64,000 nt of DNA, taken from the NCBI RefSeq assembly GCF_001401805.1, contig NZ_LKDW01000008.1, positions 82,715 through 146,714 on the forward strand, read 5' to 3'. Origin of the DNA: Pseudoalteromonas sp. P1-25 (lineage in GTDB: Bacteria; Pseudomonadota; Gammaproteobacteria; Enterobacterales; Alteromonadaceae). Below are positions 48,200 to 59,300 of the stretch, one piece after another. Every line of letters starts with the position of its first letter. The first letter of the stretch is position 1. The notes below the pieces were generated by a model. That model was not told the DNA's origin. It searched no databases and saw only the letters and a program-made list of their open reading frames with translations. The translations under genes and the position numbers were made by a program.

Positions 48200-48227
48200 T
48201 TGTGTTAATGATTTGCGTAAGTATAAT
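48200..48227 (+). promoter_or_regulatory. Promoter of tRNA-Trp
   Basis: TTGTGT (48200-48205) and TATAAT (48222-48227) are separated by 16 bp, followed by a short G+C-containing stretch before the tRNA at 48243. The fit and position support a sigma-70 promoter. Confidence 0.7.
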
Positions 48228-48242
48228 AGGCATCCACTTTGC

Positions 48243-48319
48243 AGGGGCGTAGTTCCAATTGGTAGAACAGCGGTCTCCAAAACCGACGGTTGGGAGTTCG
48301 AATCTCTCCGCCCCTGCCA
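48243..48319 (+). tRNA. tRNA-Trp (CCA)
   Basis: A 77-nt tRNA: acceptor AGGGGCG pairing with CGCCCCT, D arm GTTC...GAAC, anticodon loop CTCCAAA giving anticodon CCA, T arm GGGAG-TTCGAAT-CTCTC, discriminator G and encoded CCA. The sequence matches E. coli tRNA-Trp closely. The first pair of the anticodon stem is a G-A mismatch (GCGGT with ACCGA), where E. coli has a C-G pair. The tRNA is directly upstream of secE, a common gammaproteobacterial order. Confidence 0.97.
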
Positions 48320-48451
48320 TTTTTACTCATAAGTTGAGTAAGTCTGGGGTTAAAAATCGGTTTAAATAAGTCTGTTTTTAAGTTTAGATTTTAATGGATT
48401 AACCCTGCCGTTGTGTAGGGTTGTTGTGTCTGTAGTTAAGGTAATAATATT

Positions 48452-48829
48452 ATGAGCACGAATGTAGAAACACCATCAAGTGCGATGGAGTCGGTAAAGT
48501 GGTTAGTAGCAATCGCGCTACTTGCAGGCGCAGTTGTTGGTAATCACATGTTTGCAGATCAGTCTGTATTACTACGTGCAATTGGCGTTGTGGTTGCTAT
48601 AGCAGCAGGTTTAGGTATTGCCTCGCAAACCGCTAAAGGCCGTGACTTTTTAGCATTTGCTAAAGAAGCACGCATTGAAGTACGCAAAGTTGTTTGGCCA
48701 ACGCGTCAAGAAACTACCCACACGACATTAATCGTAATGGTTGCAACAGTGATTATGGCGCTTATCCTTTGGGGATTAGATGGCATTTTATTCCGCGCTG
48801 TAGGCTTTTTAACTGGATTGGAGATCTGA
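48452..48829 (+). CDS. secE: Protein translocase subunit SecE
   Basis: Essential inner-membrane subunit of the SecYEG translocon. 125 residues with three TM helices (about 15-35, 40-60 and 90-115), as in E. coli SecE (127) rather than the single-helix forms. The conserved cytosolic motif [20 protein letters not shown] lies before the third helix. nusG starts 4 bp later, the classic pairing. Cotranscription with the upstream tRNA-Trp is probable: no terminator is visible between them. Confidence 0.96.
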   Translation: MSTNVETPSSAMESVKWLVAIALLAGAVVGNHMFADQSVLLRAIGVVVAIAAGLGIASQTAKGRDFLAFAKEARIEVRKVVWPTRQETTHTTLIVMVATVIMALILWGLDGILFRAVGFLTGLEI

Positions 48830-48833
48830 TCCC

Positions 48834-49391
48834 ATGTCGGATGAGAACAAAGAAATTAAATTACGCTGGTACGTTGTACAAGCATTCTCTGGTTACGAAA
48901 AGCGTGTAGCGCAAACGTTATCAGAGCACATTAAAATTGAAGGTCTTGAAGAGAGCTTTGGTGAAATATTAGTACCAACAGAAGAAGTTGTTGAGATGCG
49001 CGCCGGTCAAAAGCGTAAATCTGAGCGTAAATTCTTCCCAGGTTACGTACTAGTACAAATGGATATGAACGATGCAAGCTGGCACTTAGTGAACAGCACT
49101 GAACGTGTAATGGGCTTTATTGGTGGTACGTCTGACCGTCCAGCGCCTATTAGTTCTAAAGAAGCAGAACGCATTCTTAACCGCTTACAAGAGAACGCTG
49201 AAGCACCTAAACCAGCTACATTATTTGAGCCAGGTGAAGTTGTTCGTGTAACTGATGGTCCATTTGCTGACTTTAGCGGTGTGGTTGAAGAAGTTGACTA
49301 CGAAAAGAGCCGCGTAAAAGTGTCGGTACTTATTTTTGGTCGTTCTACACCGGTTGAACTTGAATTTGGTCAAGTTGAACAAGATAAGTAA
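48834..49391 (+). CDS. nusG: Transcription termination/antitermination factor NusG
   Basis: Binds RNA polymerase and Rho/NusE, coupling transcription to translation and Rho termination. 185 residues (E. coli 181). N-terminal NGN domain with [19 protein letters not shown] and [12 protein letters not shown], and a C-terminal KOW domain with [33 protein letters not shown]. Tightly linked to secE (4-bp gap) and ended by a strong terminator at 49443-49481. Confidence 0.98.
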   Translation: MSDENKEIKLRWYVVQAFSGYEKRVAQTLSEHIKIEGLEESFGEILVPTEEVVEMRAGQKRKSERKFFPGYVLVQMDMNDASWHLVNSTERVMGFIGGTSDRPAPISSKEAERILNRLQENAEAPKPATLFEPGEVVRVTDGPFADFSGVVEEVDYEKSRVKVSVLIFGRSTPVELEFGQVEQDK

Positions 49392-49442
49392 TTGATTAAA
49401 AAAGCTTCGCCATTATTTACTTAAATTTTGGCACGAAGCTTG

Positions 49443-49481
49443 AAAAAGGCCGCTGATTAACTTATAATCAGCGGCCTTTTT
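49443..49481 (+). terminator. Terminator after nusG
   Basis: A perfect 17-bp stem (49443-49459 with 49465-49481; core AGGCCGCTGATTA) has a 5-nt loop and ends in a run of T. It separates secE-nusG from the ribosomal protein genes. Confidence 0.95.
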
Positions 49482-49538
49482 GTATTACGGCAAAAATTTA
49501 TTTTTGCTCGCAAAAAGTACGAAACCAATTTTTAAACT

Positions 49539-49586
49539 GGGAAGCCGTTAGAGTACGCGTCCTCGCGCGCACAAGGCTAAGACCCA
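49539..49586 (+). promoter_or_regulatory. Leader hairpin before rplK, candidate L1 target
   Basis: TGGGAAGCC (from 49538) and GGC...GACCCA (to 49586) pair as TGGG-CCCA and GCC-GGC with an unpaired AA opposite TAAGA, around an inner CGCG-TCCT-CGCG hairpin. L1 represses the L11 operon at a leader site in E. coli; the same GGG-AA-GCC/GA-CCC layout occurs before rplJ at 51019-51041. Assignment is inferred. Confidence 0.5.
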
Positions 49587-49604
49587 CCAAATGAGGTATT
49601 TATA

Positions 49605-50033
49605 ATGGCTAAAAAAGTTGAAGCTTTAATCAAGCTACAAGTTGCCGCTGGTATGGCTAATCCTAGTCCTCCAGTAGGTCCTGCACTAGGTCAACACGGT
49701 GTAAACATCATGGAATTCTGTAAAGCGTTTAACGCGCGTACAGAGTCTATCGAAAAAGGCGCTCCAGTTCCTGTAGTGATCTCTGTTTACGGTGACCGTT
49801 CATTTACGTTCGATATGAAAACGCCACCTGCTGCTTACTTACTTAAGAAAGCTGCTGGTATCAAATCAGGCTCAGGCCGTCCTAACACTGAAAAAGTAGG
49901 CACAGTAACTCGTGCTCAACTTGAAGAGATCGTTGAGACAAAACGAGCTGACCTTACAGCGGCTGATATGGACGCTGCGGTTCGCACTATCGCAGGTTCT
50001 GCGCGTGCGATGGGCTTGAACGTAGAGGACTAA
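49605..50033 (+). CDS. rplK: Large ribosomal subunit protein uL11
   Basis: 142 residues, the family standard. Binds the GTPase-associated region of 23S rRNA, and is needed for RelA activation. Typical opening [40 protein letters not shown], with the proline-rich hinge and C-terminal RNA-binding part [10 protein letters not shown]...[13 protein letters not shown]. rplA starts 3 bp after the stop. A candidate autoregulatory leader lies just upstream. Confidence 0.98.
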   Translation: MAKKVEALIKLQVAAGMANPSPPVGPALGQHGVNIMEFCKAFNARTESIEKGAPVPVVISVYGDRSFTFDMKTPPAAYLLKKAAGIKSGSGRPNTEKVGTVTRAQLEEIVETKRADLTAADMDAAVRTIAGSARAMGLNVED

Positions 50034-50036
50034 GAA

Positions 50037-50741
50037 ATGGCTAAATTAACTAAACGTATGCGTACTATCCGCGAAAAAGTGGAAGTAACTAAAGATTACG
50101 AAATCAATGAAGCAGTTGCTCTTTTAAAAGAATTAGCAACAGCTAAATTCGTAGAAAGTGTTGACGTTGCTGTTAACCTTGGTATTGACGCTCGTAAATC
50201 TGACCAGAACGTTCGTGGTGCAACTGTACTACCTCACGGTACTGGCCGTGATGTTCGTGTTGCTGTATTCACTCAAGGCGCTAATGCAGAAGCTGCAAAA
50301 GAAGCCGGTGCTGAATTAGTAGGCATGGAAGATCTTGCTGAGCTAGTTAAGAAAGGCGAGATGGATTTTGACGTTGTTGTTGCATCACCAGACGCGATGC
50401 GTGTTGTTGGTCAACTAGGTCAAATCTTAGGTCCACGTGGTCTTATGCCTAACCCTAAAACTGGTACTGTAACGCCTAACGTTGCAGAAGCAGTTAAAAA
50501 CGCGAAAGCAGGTCAAGTACGTTACCGTAATGACAAAAATGGTATCATCCATACTACTATCGGTAAGGTTGATTTCACTGCTGAGCAAATTCAACAAAAC
50601 CTTGAAGCTCTAATCGTTGCGCTTAAGAAGGCTAAACCTTCTCAAGCTAAAGGTGTTTACGTTAAGAAAGTAACCATCTCTACAACAATGGGCGCAGGTG
50701 TTGCTGTTGACCAAAACACGTTAAGCACTTCTGTAGCTTAA
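50037..50741 (+). CDS. rplA: Large ribosomal subunit protein uL1
   Basis: 234 residues, like E. coli L1 (234). Forms the L1 stalk and represses its own operon by binding the mRNA leader. Sequence blocks include [33 protein letters not shown] and [22 protein letters not shown]. Follows rplK with a 3-bp gap. A distinct promoter for rplJ lies immediately after the stop codon. Confidence 0.98.
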   Translation: MAKLTKRMRTIREKVEVTKDYEINEAVALLKELATAKFVESVDVAVNLGIDARKSDQNVRGATVLPHGTGRDVRVAVFTQGANAEAAKEAGAELVGMEDLAELVKKGEMDFDVVVASPDAMRVVGQLGQILGPRGLMPNPKTGTVTPNVAEAVKNAKAGQVRYRNDKNGIIHTTIGKVDFTAEQIQQNLEALIVALKKAKPSQAKGVYVKKVTISTTMGAGVAVDQNTLSTSVA

Positions 50742-50747
50742 TAGGTG

Positions 50748-50776
50748 TTTACATGGCGTGAAATTTGTACTATAAT
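50748..50776 (+). promoter_or_regulatory. rplJ promoter
   Basis: TTTACA (50748-50753) and TATAAT (50771-50776) are separated by an ideal 17 bp, directly after the rplA stop. It is a strong sigma-70 match and corresponds to the PL10 promoter of E. coli that drives rplJL-rpoBC. Confidence 0.8.
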
Positions 50777-51062
50777 TTTGCGCCATTTTGTTGAATAATT
50801 TATTGTTTAACAAGTAAAGAATTCGGGTTGAAGTCCATAATTTCGCTAAGCTCTTGAGTGATGCGATAAATTGGGCTTCCGTCCAAGACCGTAGGCGGCT
50901 TCGGCCTTAATATTACCTACGTAGACGGTGTGAATCCCCAGATAGATTTTCCTAATCTCTTCTGGCTCTCGCCGTAAAAAGCATCTCTATCAGTTTTTTG
51001 GTAGGGAAGAGTAAAACAGGGAAGCCGAGTGTCGGCGACCCATTAAACCAGGAGTAACACCC
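50777..51062 (+). promoter_or_regulatory. Ribosomal protein L10 leader
   Basis: The 286-nt untranslated leader before rplJ contains a structured arm GTAGG-C-GGC-TTCG-GCC...CCTAC (50891-50920) with a UUCG tetraloop. This is the kind of element bound by the L10(L12)4 complex for translational feedback (Rfam L10 leader). Downstream, GGG-AA-GCCGA-GTG-TCGGC-GA-CCC (51019-51041) forms a further hairpin just before the ribosome site AGGAG. Confidence 0.75.
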
Positions 51063-51557
51063 ATGGCTTTAAATCTTCAAGGCAAAAAAGCAATTGTTGC
51101 TGAAGTCAACGAAGCAGCCAATGGTGCTCTTTCTGCAGTTGTTGCAGATTCTCGTGGTGTAACAGTAGGCGCAATTACAGCCCTTCGTAAAGAAGCGCGT
51201 GAAGCTGGTGTATGGATGAAAGTTGTTCGTAACACTCTAGCAAAACGTGCTGTTGAAGGTACTGAGTTTGAATGTCTATCTGATTCGTTAGTTGGTCCAA
51301 GCTTAATCGCTTTCTCATCAGAGCACCCAGGTGCTGCTGCGCGTATCTTCTCAGATTTCGCGAAAAAGAATGAGAAATTCGAAGTTAAAACGGCCGCTTT
51401 TGAAGGAAATGTTGTAGATGCAGCAATGCTTGCTACATTACCTACATACGATGAAGCTGTTGCACGCTTAATGAGCGCTATGAAAGAAGCGTCTGCTGGC
51501 AAATTGTGTAAAACAATTGAAGCAGTACGTGTACAGAAAGAAGAGCAAGCTGCTTAA
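51063..51557 (+). CDS. rplJ: Large ribosomal subunit protein uL10
   Basis: 164 residues (E. coli L10 165). Anchors L7/L12 dimers on the stalk and represses its own leader. Opening [35 protein letters not shown] and central [19 protein letters not shown] match the family. AGGAG lies 7 bp before the ATG. rplL begins 76 bp later. Confidence 0.98.
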   Translation: MALNLQGKKAIVAEVNEAANGALSAVVADSRGVTVGAITALRKEAREAGVWMKVVRNTLAKRAVEGTEFECLSDSLVGPSLIAFSSEHPGAAARIFSDFAKKNEKFEVKTAAFEGNVVDAAMLATLPTYDEAVARLMSAMKEASAGKLCKTIEAVRVQKEEQAA

Positions 51558-51633
51558 TTTTAAGCTGTTTAACCTCCCTTTCGGTGTAAAATTTATTTGG
51601 ACCTAGAGTCCGTTAATTATTAGGAAATTTGTA

Positions 51634-51996
51634 ATGTCTGTAACTAAAGACCAAATCCTTGACGCGATTGCTGAAATGTCAGTAATGGACGTTGTTGCTC
51701 TTGTTGAAGCAATGGAAGAAAAATTCGGCGTAACTGCTGCAGCTGCTATGGTAGCAGGTCCTGCTGCTGAAGCTGCTGAAGAGAAAACTGAATTTGACGT
51801 AATCCTTACTGGCGCTGGCGCTAACAAGGTTGCGGCAATCAAAGCTGTACGTAGCGCAACTGGCCTAGGCCTTAAAGAAGCGAAAGCGCTTGTTGAAGCT
51901 GCTCCTGCACCTATCAAAGAAGGTGTATCTAAAGAAGAAGCTGAAGCACTTCAAAAAGACCTTACTGAAGCTGGTGCTGAAGTTGAGGTTAAGTAA
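51634..51996 (+). CDS. rplL: Large ribosomal subunit protein bL12 (L7/L12)
   Basis: 120 residues. Stalk protein that recruits translation factors. N-terminal dimerisation helices ([33 protein letters not shown]), an Ala-rich hinge ([17 protein letters not shown]) and the compact C-terminal domain with [36 protein letters not shown] terminator/attenuator follows 38 bp after the stop. Confidence 0.98.
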   Translation: MSVTKDQILDAIAEMSVMDVVALVEAMEEKFGVTAAAAMVAGPAAEAAEEKTEFDVILTGAGANKVAAIKAVRSATGLGLKEAKALVEAAPAPIKEGVSKEEAEALQKDLTEAGAEVEVK

Positions 51997-52034
51997 TCTA
52001 GCTCACGCTAGGTTCGCTGCCTGAGTAATCAGGC

Positions 52035-52068
52035 AAGGGCTGGTGATTATTTAATCACCGGCCTTTTT
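52035..52068 (+). terminator. rplL-rpoB attenuator (partial terminator)
   Basis: A 15-bp stem with loop TT lies at 52035-52066 (AAGGGCTGGTGATTA with TAATCACCGGCCTTT; two G.T pairs), followed by T and GC. As in E. coli, it probably acts as a leaky terminator that reduces rpoBC expression relative to rplJL. Confidence 0.8.
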
Positions 52069-52172
52069 GCGCTATAGAGTTATGTATTCCTGTAGCTCAA
52101 ATAAAATCTGATTTTCTCTTTACTTTCAACGCTTTATAGTTTGCTAGTGTTGCAGGGGCGGAGTTAATTAGA

Positions 52173-52235
52173 ACAACAATTAAATGTTGTAAATCTTGGC
52201 ATAGATGCCAGTTAAGTCTGTTCTTACAAGAACAG
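52173..52235 (+). promoter_or_regulatory. Three-hairpin leader upstream of rpoB
   Basis: Successive hairpins are ACAACA/TGTTGT (52173-52190), TGGCAT/ATGCCA (52197-52210) and CTGTTCTT/AAGAACAG (52218-52235). In E. coli this spacer is an RNase III processing site; a similar role is inferred here. Confidence 0.5.
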
Positions 52236-52268
52236 GTCGGGTCAAAGATCAGCAAGCTGAGGAACCCC

Positions 52269-55200
52269 ATGGCTTACTCTTATTCTGAAAAGAAACGTAT
52301 CCGTAAGGATTTTGGTAAACGTCCACAAGTTTTGGATATACCTTTCTTACTGTCGACACAGTTAGAATCGTTTAAAAAATTCTTAGTCCCAGACGCTGAT
52401 GGCGATCATGGTTTGGAAGCAGCCTTCCGTTCTGTGTTCCCTATTAAAAGCTACTCGGGAAATTCTGAGCTTCAATACGTAAGTTATCGTATTGGTGAGC
52501 CAGTATTCGATGTAAAAGAATGTCAAATTCGCGGTGTGACTTATTCTGCTCCACTTCGCGTGAAACTGCGTCTTGTAGTTATGGACAAAGAAGCTCCAGG
52601 CACAGTTAAAGACATTAAAGAGCAAGAAGTTTACATGGGCGAAATTCCGCTCATGACTGATACCGGTACTTTTGTAATCAATGGTACAGAGCGTGTTATC
52701 GTTTCTCAGCTACACCGTAGCCCTGGTGTATTCTTTGATAACGACCGCGGTAAAACCCATTCATCGGGTAAAGTATTATATAACGCACGCGTTATTCCTT
52801 ACCGTGGTTCATGGTTAGACTTCGAATTTGATGCAAAAGATAACTTATATGTACGTATAGACCGTCGTCGTAAATTACCGGCGTCTATTATTTTACGTGC
52901 ACTTGAGTACTCTAGCGAAGAAATCCTAGATATGTTCTTCGACACCACTGCGTTTGAAGTAACTGACGGTAAAGTTCTTATGGAACTTGTGCCTTCACGT
53001 TTACGTGGTGAAACTGCCGCTTTTGATATCAAAGGCGAAGACGGTGAAGTACTTGTTGAAAGCGGTCGTCGTATTACGGCACGCCACATCAAGAGCATCG
53101 AGAAAAAAGGCATTAATCAATTAGAAGTACCACATGAGTACATCATTGGCCGTATTGTAGCTAAAAACTATGTTGATGAATCAACAGGTGAAGTTATTGC
53201 AAACGCTAATGACGAGCTATCACTAGAGTTGATGGCTGAATTGGTTAAAGCAGGTCACACTAAAATTGATACGTTATACATCAATGAAGTGGACAGCGGC
53301 GCTTACATGTCAAATACATTAAATATTGACTCATCAAGCAACCGTTTAGAAGCATTAGTAGAAATTTACCGCATGATGCGCCCAGGCGAGCCACCGACGA
53401 AAGACGCGGCTGAAGCCTTATTTGAGAACCTATTCTTCTCAGAAGAACGTTATGACTTATCTACTGTAGGTCGTATGAAGTTCAATAGCCGTGTTGGTTA
53501 TGATACAGACACAGGCCCTGGCACATTAAGCAAAGAAGACATTGTAGCTGTTATGAAAGTATTAATTGCTATTCGTAACGGTCAAGGCGATGTTGATGAT
53601 ATTGACCACTTAGGCAACCGTCGTATCCGTAGTGTTGGCGAAATGGCTGAGAACCAATTCCGTGTTGGTCTAGTACGTGTAGAACGTGCTGTACGTGAGC
53701 GTTTAAGCTTAGGTGACCTTGACGCGATCATGCCACAAGACCTTATTAACGCTAAGCCTATTTCGGCAGCGGTGAAAGAGTTCTTCGGTTCGTCTCAGTT
53801 ATCACAGTTTATGGACCAAAATAACCCGCTATCAGAAGTAACGCACAAGCGTCGTATTTCTGCATTAGGTCCGGGCGGTCTAACACGTGAGCGCGCTGGC
53901 TTTGAAGTACGTGACGTTCACGTAACTCACTACGGTCGCGTATGTCCAATCGAGACTCCTGAGGGTCCAAACATCGGTCTAATTAACTCGTTATCTACGT
54001 ACGCACGTACAAATGATTACGGTTTCTTAGAAACACCTTACCGTAAAGTGGTAGATGGTGTAGTAACTGATGAAGTTGATTATTTATCAGCCATTGAAGA
54101 AGGTCAGTTTGTTATCGCACAGGCGAACTCAAACTTAACCGAAACCAATGAGTTTGTTGATGAACTTATCCCGTGTCGTCACAAAGGTGAATCAACCTTT
54201 ATGGGCCGCATGGATCAGCAATATATGGATGTATCACCACAACAGGTGATCTCTGTAGCGGCAGCACTTATCCCGTTCCTAGAACACGATGATGCTAACC
54301 GTGCATTGATGGGTTCAAACATGCAACGTCAAGCAGTACCAACATTGAAAGCGGATAAGCCGTTAGTAGGTACTGGTATTGAGTTAACACTAGCGAAAGA
54401 CTCTGGTGTAACGATTGTTGCTAAACGTGGTGGTGAGGTAATGTACGCCGATGCTAGCCGCATCGTTGTAAATGTAAATGATGATGAGCGTATTCCTGGT
54501 GAAGCGGGCATCGACATTTATAACCTTACTAAATACACACGTTCTAACCAAAATACATGTATTAACCAAAAACCAACGTGCATGGTTGGTGAACCGGTTA
54601 CTCGTGGTGACGTGTTAGCAGATGGTCCTTCGACTGACTTAGGTGACTTAGCCCTTGGTCAAAACCTTCGCGTGGCATTCATGCCATGGAACGGTTATAA
54701 CTTCGAGGATTCAATCTTACTATCAGAGCGCGTAGTTGAAGAAGATCGTCTAACGACTATCCACATTCAAGAACTACAGTGTGTTGCCCGTGATACTAAA
54801 TTAGGTCCTGAAGAGATCACTGCAGATATCCCGAATGTGGGTGAGTCTGCGCTAGGCAAGCTTGATGAATCAGGCGTTGTTTATATTGGTGCTGAAGTTA
54901 AAGGCGGCGATATCCTAGTAGGTAAAGTGACTCCGAAAGGCGAGACGCAATTAACACCTGAAGAAAAGCTACTACGTGCTATCTTCGGCGAAAAAGCGTC
55001 TGACGTTAAAGACAGCTCTTTACGTGTACCAAACTCTGTAACTGGTACTGTAATTGACGTACAAGTTTTCACCCGTGATGGTGTTGAAAAAGATAAGCGT
55101 GCGTTAGAAGTTGAAGACATGCAGCTTCGCGAAGCGAAGAAAGACTTCAACGAAGAGTTCCGTATTCTAGAAGCCGGTGTTTTAGACCGTGCTCGCAAGC

Positions 55201-56294
55201 TACTAGCTTCAGCAGGCTTCGATGAAGACAACTTAGCGTCACTAAATGCTGAAAAGCTACTTACTCAAAGTCTTGCACAAGAAGACAAGCAAGCTGAACT
55301 TGAGCAACTAGCTGCACAGTACGATGAGCTTAAAGCTGAATACGATAAGAAGTTTGAAAACAAACGTCGTAAAATTACTCAAGGTGATGACTTAGCACCA
55401 GGCGTACTTAAGATTGTTAAAGTATACCTAGCTGTTAAACGTCGTATCCAACCGGGTGATAAAATGGCGGGTCGTCACGGTAACAAAGGTGTTATCTCGA
55501 CTATCGTACCAGTAGAAGATATGCCATACGATGATAAAGGTCGTACGGTAGATATCGTACTAAATCCACTAGGTGTACCATCACGAATGAACATCGGTCA
55601 GATCCTTGAAACACATATGGGTCTAGCTGCACGTGGTATTGGTGAGCGCTTAGAGGAAATGATGAAGGAACAACGTGAGCTACATGAGCTACGTGAATTC
55701 ATCAAGCAAGCTTACGAAATCGGTGAATCTCGTCAAGAAGTAGATATTGCTAGCTTCTCTGATGATGAAATTCGTCGTTTAGCTGATAACTTAAAAGGTG
55801 GTTTACCAATCGCTACTCCTGCATTTGATGGCGCTAAAGAAGACGAAATCAAAGACATGCTAGAGCTTGGTGGATACCCAAGAAGTGGTCAGGTTACACT
55901 CTATGATGGCCGTACTGGCGATCAGTTTGAACGTCAAGTAACTGTAGGTTACATGTACATGCTTAAACTTAACCACTTGGTTGACGATAAGATGCACGCA
56001 CGTTCAACTGGTTCTTACAGCCTTGTTACTCAGCAGCCGCTGGGTGGTAAAGCACAGTTCGGTGGCCAGCGTTTTGGTGAGATGGAAGTATGGGCACTTG
56101 AAGCTTACGGTGCTGCTTACACGCTACAAGAAATGCTAACAGTGAAATCGGATGACGTGAACGGTCGTACTAAGATGTATAAAAACATCGTTGATGGTAA
56201 CCATAAGATGGAACCAGGTATGCCAGAATCGTTCAACGTATTGTTGAAAGAAATCCGCTCACTGGGTATCAACATCGAGTTGGAAGAAAATTAA
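52269..56294 (+). CDS. rpoB: DNA-directed RNA polymerase subunit beta
   Basis: 1341 residues, as in E. coli (1342). Conserved blocks throughout, including the rifampicin region [15 protein letters not shown] and [13 protein letters not shown] (wild-type residues at the classic resistance positions), [14 protein letters not shown], the NTP-site region [18 protein letters not shown], and [15 protein letters not shown]. The ATG follows GAGGA in a spacer after the rplL attenuator. Cotranscribed with rpoC, 104 bp downstream. Confidence 0.99.
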   Translation: MAYSYSEKKRIRKDFGKRPQVLDIPFLLSTQLESFKKFLVPDADGDHGLEAAFRSVFPIKSYSGNSELQYVSYRIGEPVFDVKECQIRGVTYSAPLRVKLRLVVMDKEAPGTVKDIKEQEVYMGEIPLMTDTGTFVINGTERVIVSQLHRSPGVFFDNDRGKTHSSGKVLYNARVIPYRGSWLDFEFDAKDNLYVRIDRRRKLPASIILRALEYSSEEILDMFFDTTAFEVTDGKVLMELVPSRLRGETAAFDIKGEDGEVLVESGRRITARHIKSIEKKGINQLEVPHEYIIGRIVAKNYVDESTGEVIANANDELSLELMAELVKAGHTKIDTLYINEVDSGAYMSNTLNIDSSSNRLEALVEIYRMMRPGEPPTKDAAEALFENLFFSEERYDLSTVGRMKFNSRVGYDTDTGPGTLSKEDIVAVMKVLIAIRNGQGDVDDIDHLGNRRIRSVGEMAENQFRVGLVRVERAVRERLSLGDLDAIMPQDLINAKPISAAVKEFFGSSQLSQFMDQNNPLSEVTHKRRISALGPGGLTRERAGFEVRDVHVTHYGRVCPIETPEGPNIGLINSLSTYARTNDYGFLETPYRKVVDGVVTDEVDYLSAIEEGQFVIAQANSNLTETNEFVDELIPCRHKGESTFMGRMDQQYMDVSPQQVISVAAALIPFLEHDDANRALMGSNMQRQAVPTLKADKPLVGTGIELTLAKDSGVTIVAKRGGEVMYADASRIVVNVNDDERIPGEAGIDIYNLTKYTRSNQNTCINQKPTCMVGEPVTRGDVLADGPSTDLGDLALGQNLRVAFMPWNGYNFEDSILLSERVVEEDRLTTIHIQELQCVARDTKLGPEEITADIPNVGESALGKLDESGVVYIGAEVKGGDILVGKVTPKGETQLTPEEKLLRAIFGEKASDVKDSSLRVPNSVTGTVIDVQVFTRDGVEKDKRALEVEDMQLREAKKDFNEEFRILEAGVLDRARKLLASAGFDEDNLASLNAEKLLTQSLAQEDKQAELEQLAAQYDELKAEYDKKFENKRRKITQGDDLAPGVLKIVKVYLAVKRRIQPGDKMAGRHGNKGVISTIVPVEDMPYDDKGRTVDIVLNPLGVPSRMNIGQILETHMGLAARGIGERLEEMMKEQRELHELREFIKQAYEIGESRQEVDIASFSDDEIRRLADNLKGGLPIATPAFDGAKEDEIKDMLELGGYPRSGQVTLYDGRTGDQFERQVTVGYMYMLKLNHLVDDKMHARSTGSYSLVTQQPLGGKAQFGGQRFGEMEVWALEAYGAAYTLQEMLTVKSDDVNGRTKMYKNIVDGNHKMEPGMPESFNVLLKEIRSLGINIELEEN

Positions 56295-56301
56295 GCCAAT
56301 T

Positions 56302-56329
56302 AGATGCTGCAGTTAACCCTGCAGCATCT
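56302..56329 (+). repeat. Perfect hairpin in the rpoB-rpoC spacer
   Basis: AGATGCTGCAG (56302-56312) pairs with CTGCAGCATCT (56319-56329) around TTAACC. There is no T tract, so it is not a terminator; a processing or stability stem is inferred. Confidence 0.7.
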
Positions 56330-56398
56330 GTTACGGCTGAATAGAATGTAGGGGCGAGGTTATCCGCCCTCAAGATTAACTCCGACAGGAGAGCTAAG

Positions 56399-59300
56399 GT
56401 GAAAGACTTACTTAAGTTTCTGAAGCAACAAAATAAGACCGAAGAATTCGATGCAATTCGCATTGGTCTTGCTTCACCAGACATGGTTCGTTCATGGTCA
56501 TACGGTGAAGTAAAGAAACCTGAGACTATTAACTACCGTACTTTCAAGCCTGAGCGCGATGGCTTATTCTGTGCCCGTATTTTCGGCCCAGTGAAAGATT
56601 ATGAGTGTTTATGTGGTAAATATAAACGCCTTAAACACCGTGGTGTGATCTGTGAGAAGTGTGGCGTTGAAGTTACACTTACAAAAGTGCGTCGTGATCG
56701 TATGGGTCATATCGACCTTGCGAGCCCAGTAGCACATATATGGTTTTTAAAATCATTACCGTCTCGTATTGGCTTAATGCTTGATATGACACTTCGTGAT
56801 ATTGAACGTGTTCTTTACTTCGAATCATTCGTAGTAACTGAGCCTGGTATGACAACGCTTGAGCGTGGTCAACTATTAGGTGAAGAAGAATACTTAGATG
56901 CGCTTGAAGAGCACGGTGATGAGTTTGAAGCGAAGATGGGTGCAGAAGCAGTATTAGACTTGCTTCGTGAACTTGATCTTGGCCAACTAATTGCAGAAAT
57001 GCGTGAAGAGTTACCAACAATTAACTCTGAAACTAAGCGTAAAAAGATCACTAAGCGTCTTAAGTTAATGGAATCGTTCCACCAATCAGGTAATAACCCT
57101 GAGTGGATGATCATGACAGTACTTCCAGTATTGCCACCTGACTTACGTCCATTAGTACCACTAGACGGTGGTCGTTTTGCGACATCTGATCTAAATGACC
57201 TTTACCGTCGTGTTATTAACCGTAATAACCGTCTTAAGCGTCTATTAGATTTAGCTGCACCAGATATTATCGTACGCAACGAAAAACGTATGTTACAAGA
57301 AGCGGTAGATGCGCTACTTGATAACGGTCGTCGTGGTCGTGCAATTACAGGTTCTAACAAGCGTCCGCTTAAATCTCTTGCTGATATGATCAAGGGTAAG
57401 CAAGGTCGTTTCCGTCAGAACTTACTTGGTAAGCGTGTAGATTACTCTGGCCGTTCTGTAATCACGGTTGGTCCTACACTTAAGCTTCACCAATGTGGTC
57501 TTCCTAAGAAGATGGCACTTGAGCTATTCAAACCATTCATCTATGGCAAATTAGAGCGTCGCGGCATGGCTACGACAATCAAAGCTGCTAAGAAAATGGT
57601 AGAGCGCGAAGTAGCGGAAGTATGGGATGTACTAGACGAAGTAATTCGTGAACATCCAGTACTACTTAACCGTGCACCTACACTTCACCGTTTAGGTATC
57701 CAAGCGTTCGAACCTGTACTAATTGAAGGTAAAGCAATCCATTTACACCCATTAGTTTGTGCGGCTTACAACGCCGACTTCGATGGTGACCAAATGGCGG
57801 TACACGTACCGTTAACGCTTGAAGCTCAGTTAGAAGCTCGTGCACTAATGATGTCTACTAACAACATTCTATCTCCAGCGAATGGTGAGCCAATCATCGT
57901 TCCTTCACAGGATGTTGTATTAGGTCTTTACTACATGACGCGCGATCGCATTAATGCGAAAGGCGAAGGCATTGTATTTAAAGATCCTAAAGAAGCAGAA
58001 AAAGCATACCGTAGTGGTAACGCAGAACTTCACGCACGCGTTAAAGTGCGTATTAGTCAGTCAATCACTAACGAAGCAGGTGTTGTTGAAGACACTGTAA
58101 CGCTTATCGACACTACTGTTGGTCGTGCAATTCTGTCTCTAATTTTACCTAAAGGTATGCCGTTTGAGTCAATCAACCAAGCATTAGGTAAAAAGCAGAT
58201 TTCTGGCTTATTAAACGAGTGTTACCGTCGTCTAGGTCTTAAAGACACTGTTGTGTTTGCTGACCAAGTTATGTACACCGGTTTCCACTACGCAATGAAG
58301 TCAGGTGTTTCAATTGGTATCGATGACTTAGTTATCCCACCAGTTAAAGCATCAATCATTGAATCAGCTGAAGCTGAAGTAACTGAAATCAACCAACAAT
58401 TCCAATCAGGTCTTGTAACGGCTGGTGAAAAGTACAACAAAGTTATCGATATCTGGTCACGTGTAAATGAAAACTTATCACGTGAAATGATGGCCAACTT
58501 GTCAAAAGACACGGTTATCAATGCTAAAGGTGAAGAAGAAGAGCAACCGTCATTTAACTCAGTGTTTATGATGGCCGACTCAGGTGCTCGTGGTAGTGCC
58601 GCTCAGATCCGTCAGCTAGCAGGTATGCGTGGTCTAATGGCACGTCCAGATGGTTCAATCATCGAGACGCCAATCACGGCTAACTTCCGTGAAGGTCTAA
58701 ACGTACTACAGTACTTCATCTCAACGCACGGTGCGCGTAAAGGTCTTGCCGATACAGCACTTAAAACAGCTAACTCAGGTTACCTAACGCGTCGTCTAGT
58801 AGACGTTGCACAAGATTTGGTAATCAACGAAGATGACTGTGGCACAGAAGATGGCTTAACAATGAAACCGCTTATTGAAGGTGGTGACGTTGTAGAAGCA
58901 CTTCGTGAACGTGTACTAGGTCGTGTTGTTGCTGAGCCTGTGCTTATTCCTAATACAGACACTGTATTAGTAGAGCGTAATGTAATGCTTGATGAAAAAC
59001 TGTGTGACCTTTTAGAAGAGCACTCAGTAGATGAAGTTCGCGTACGTTCTGTTATCACATGTGATAACGACTTTGGTGTATGTGCTAAGTGTTATGGTCG
59101 TGACCTTGCACGTGGTCATATCATCAACGCAGGTGAATCAGTAGGTGTTATCGCGGCACAATCAATCGGTGAGCCGGGTACACAGCTTACGATGCGTACA
59201 TTCCACATCGGTGGTGCGGCATCAAGAGCATCAGCTGAAAACAATGTACAAGTTAAAACTGACGGTACGTTAAAACTACATAACGCTAAGTATGTACTTA

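Noticed and set aside
53800..53880. Rifampicin-resistance substitution in rpoB; streptomycin-resistance change in rpsL
   Set aside because: The rifampicin cluster and the S12 Lys positions read as the sensitive wild-type residues.
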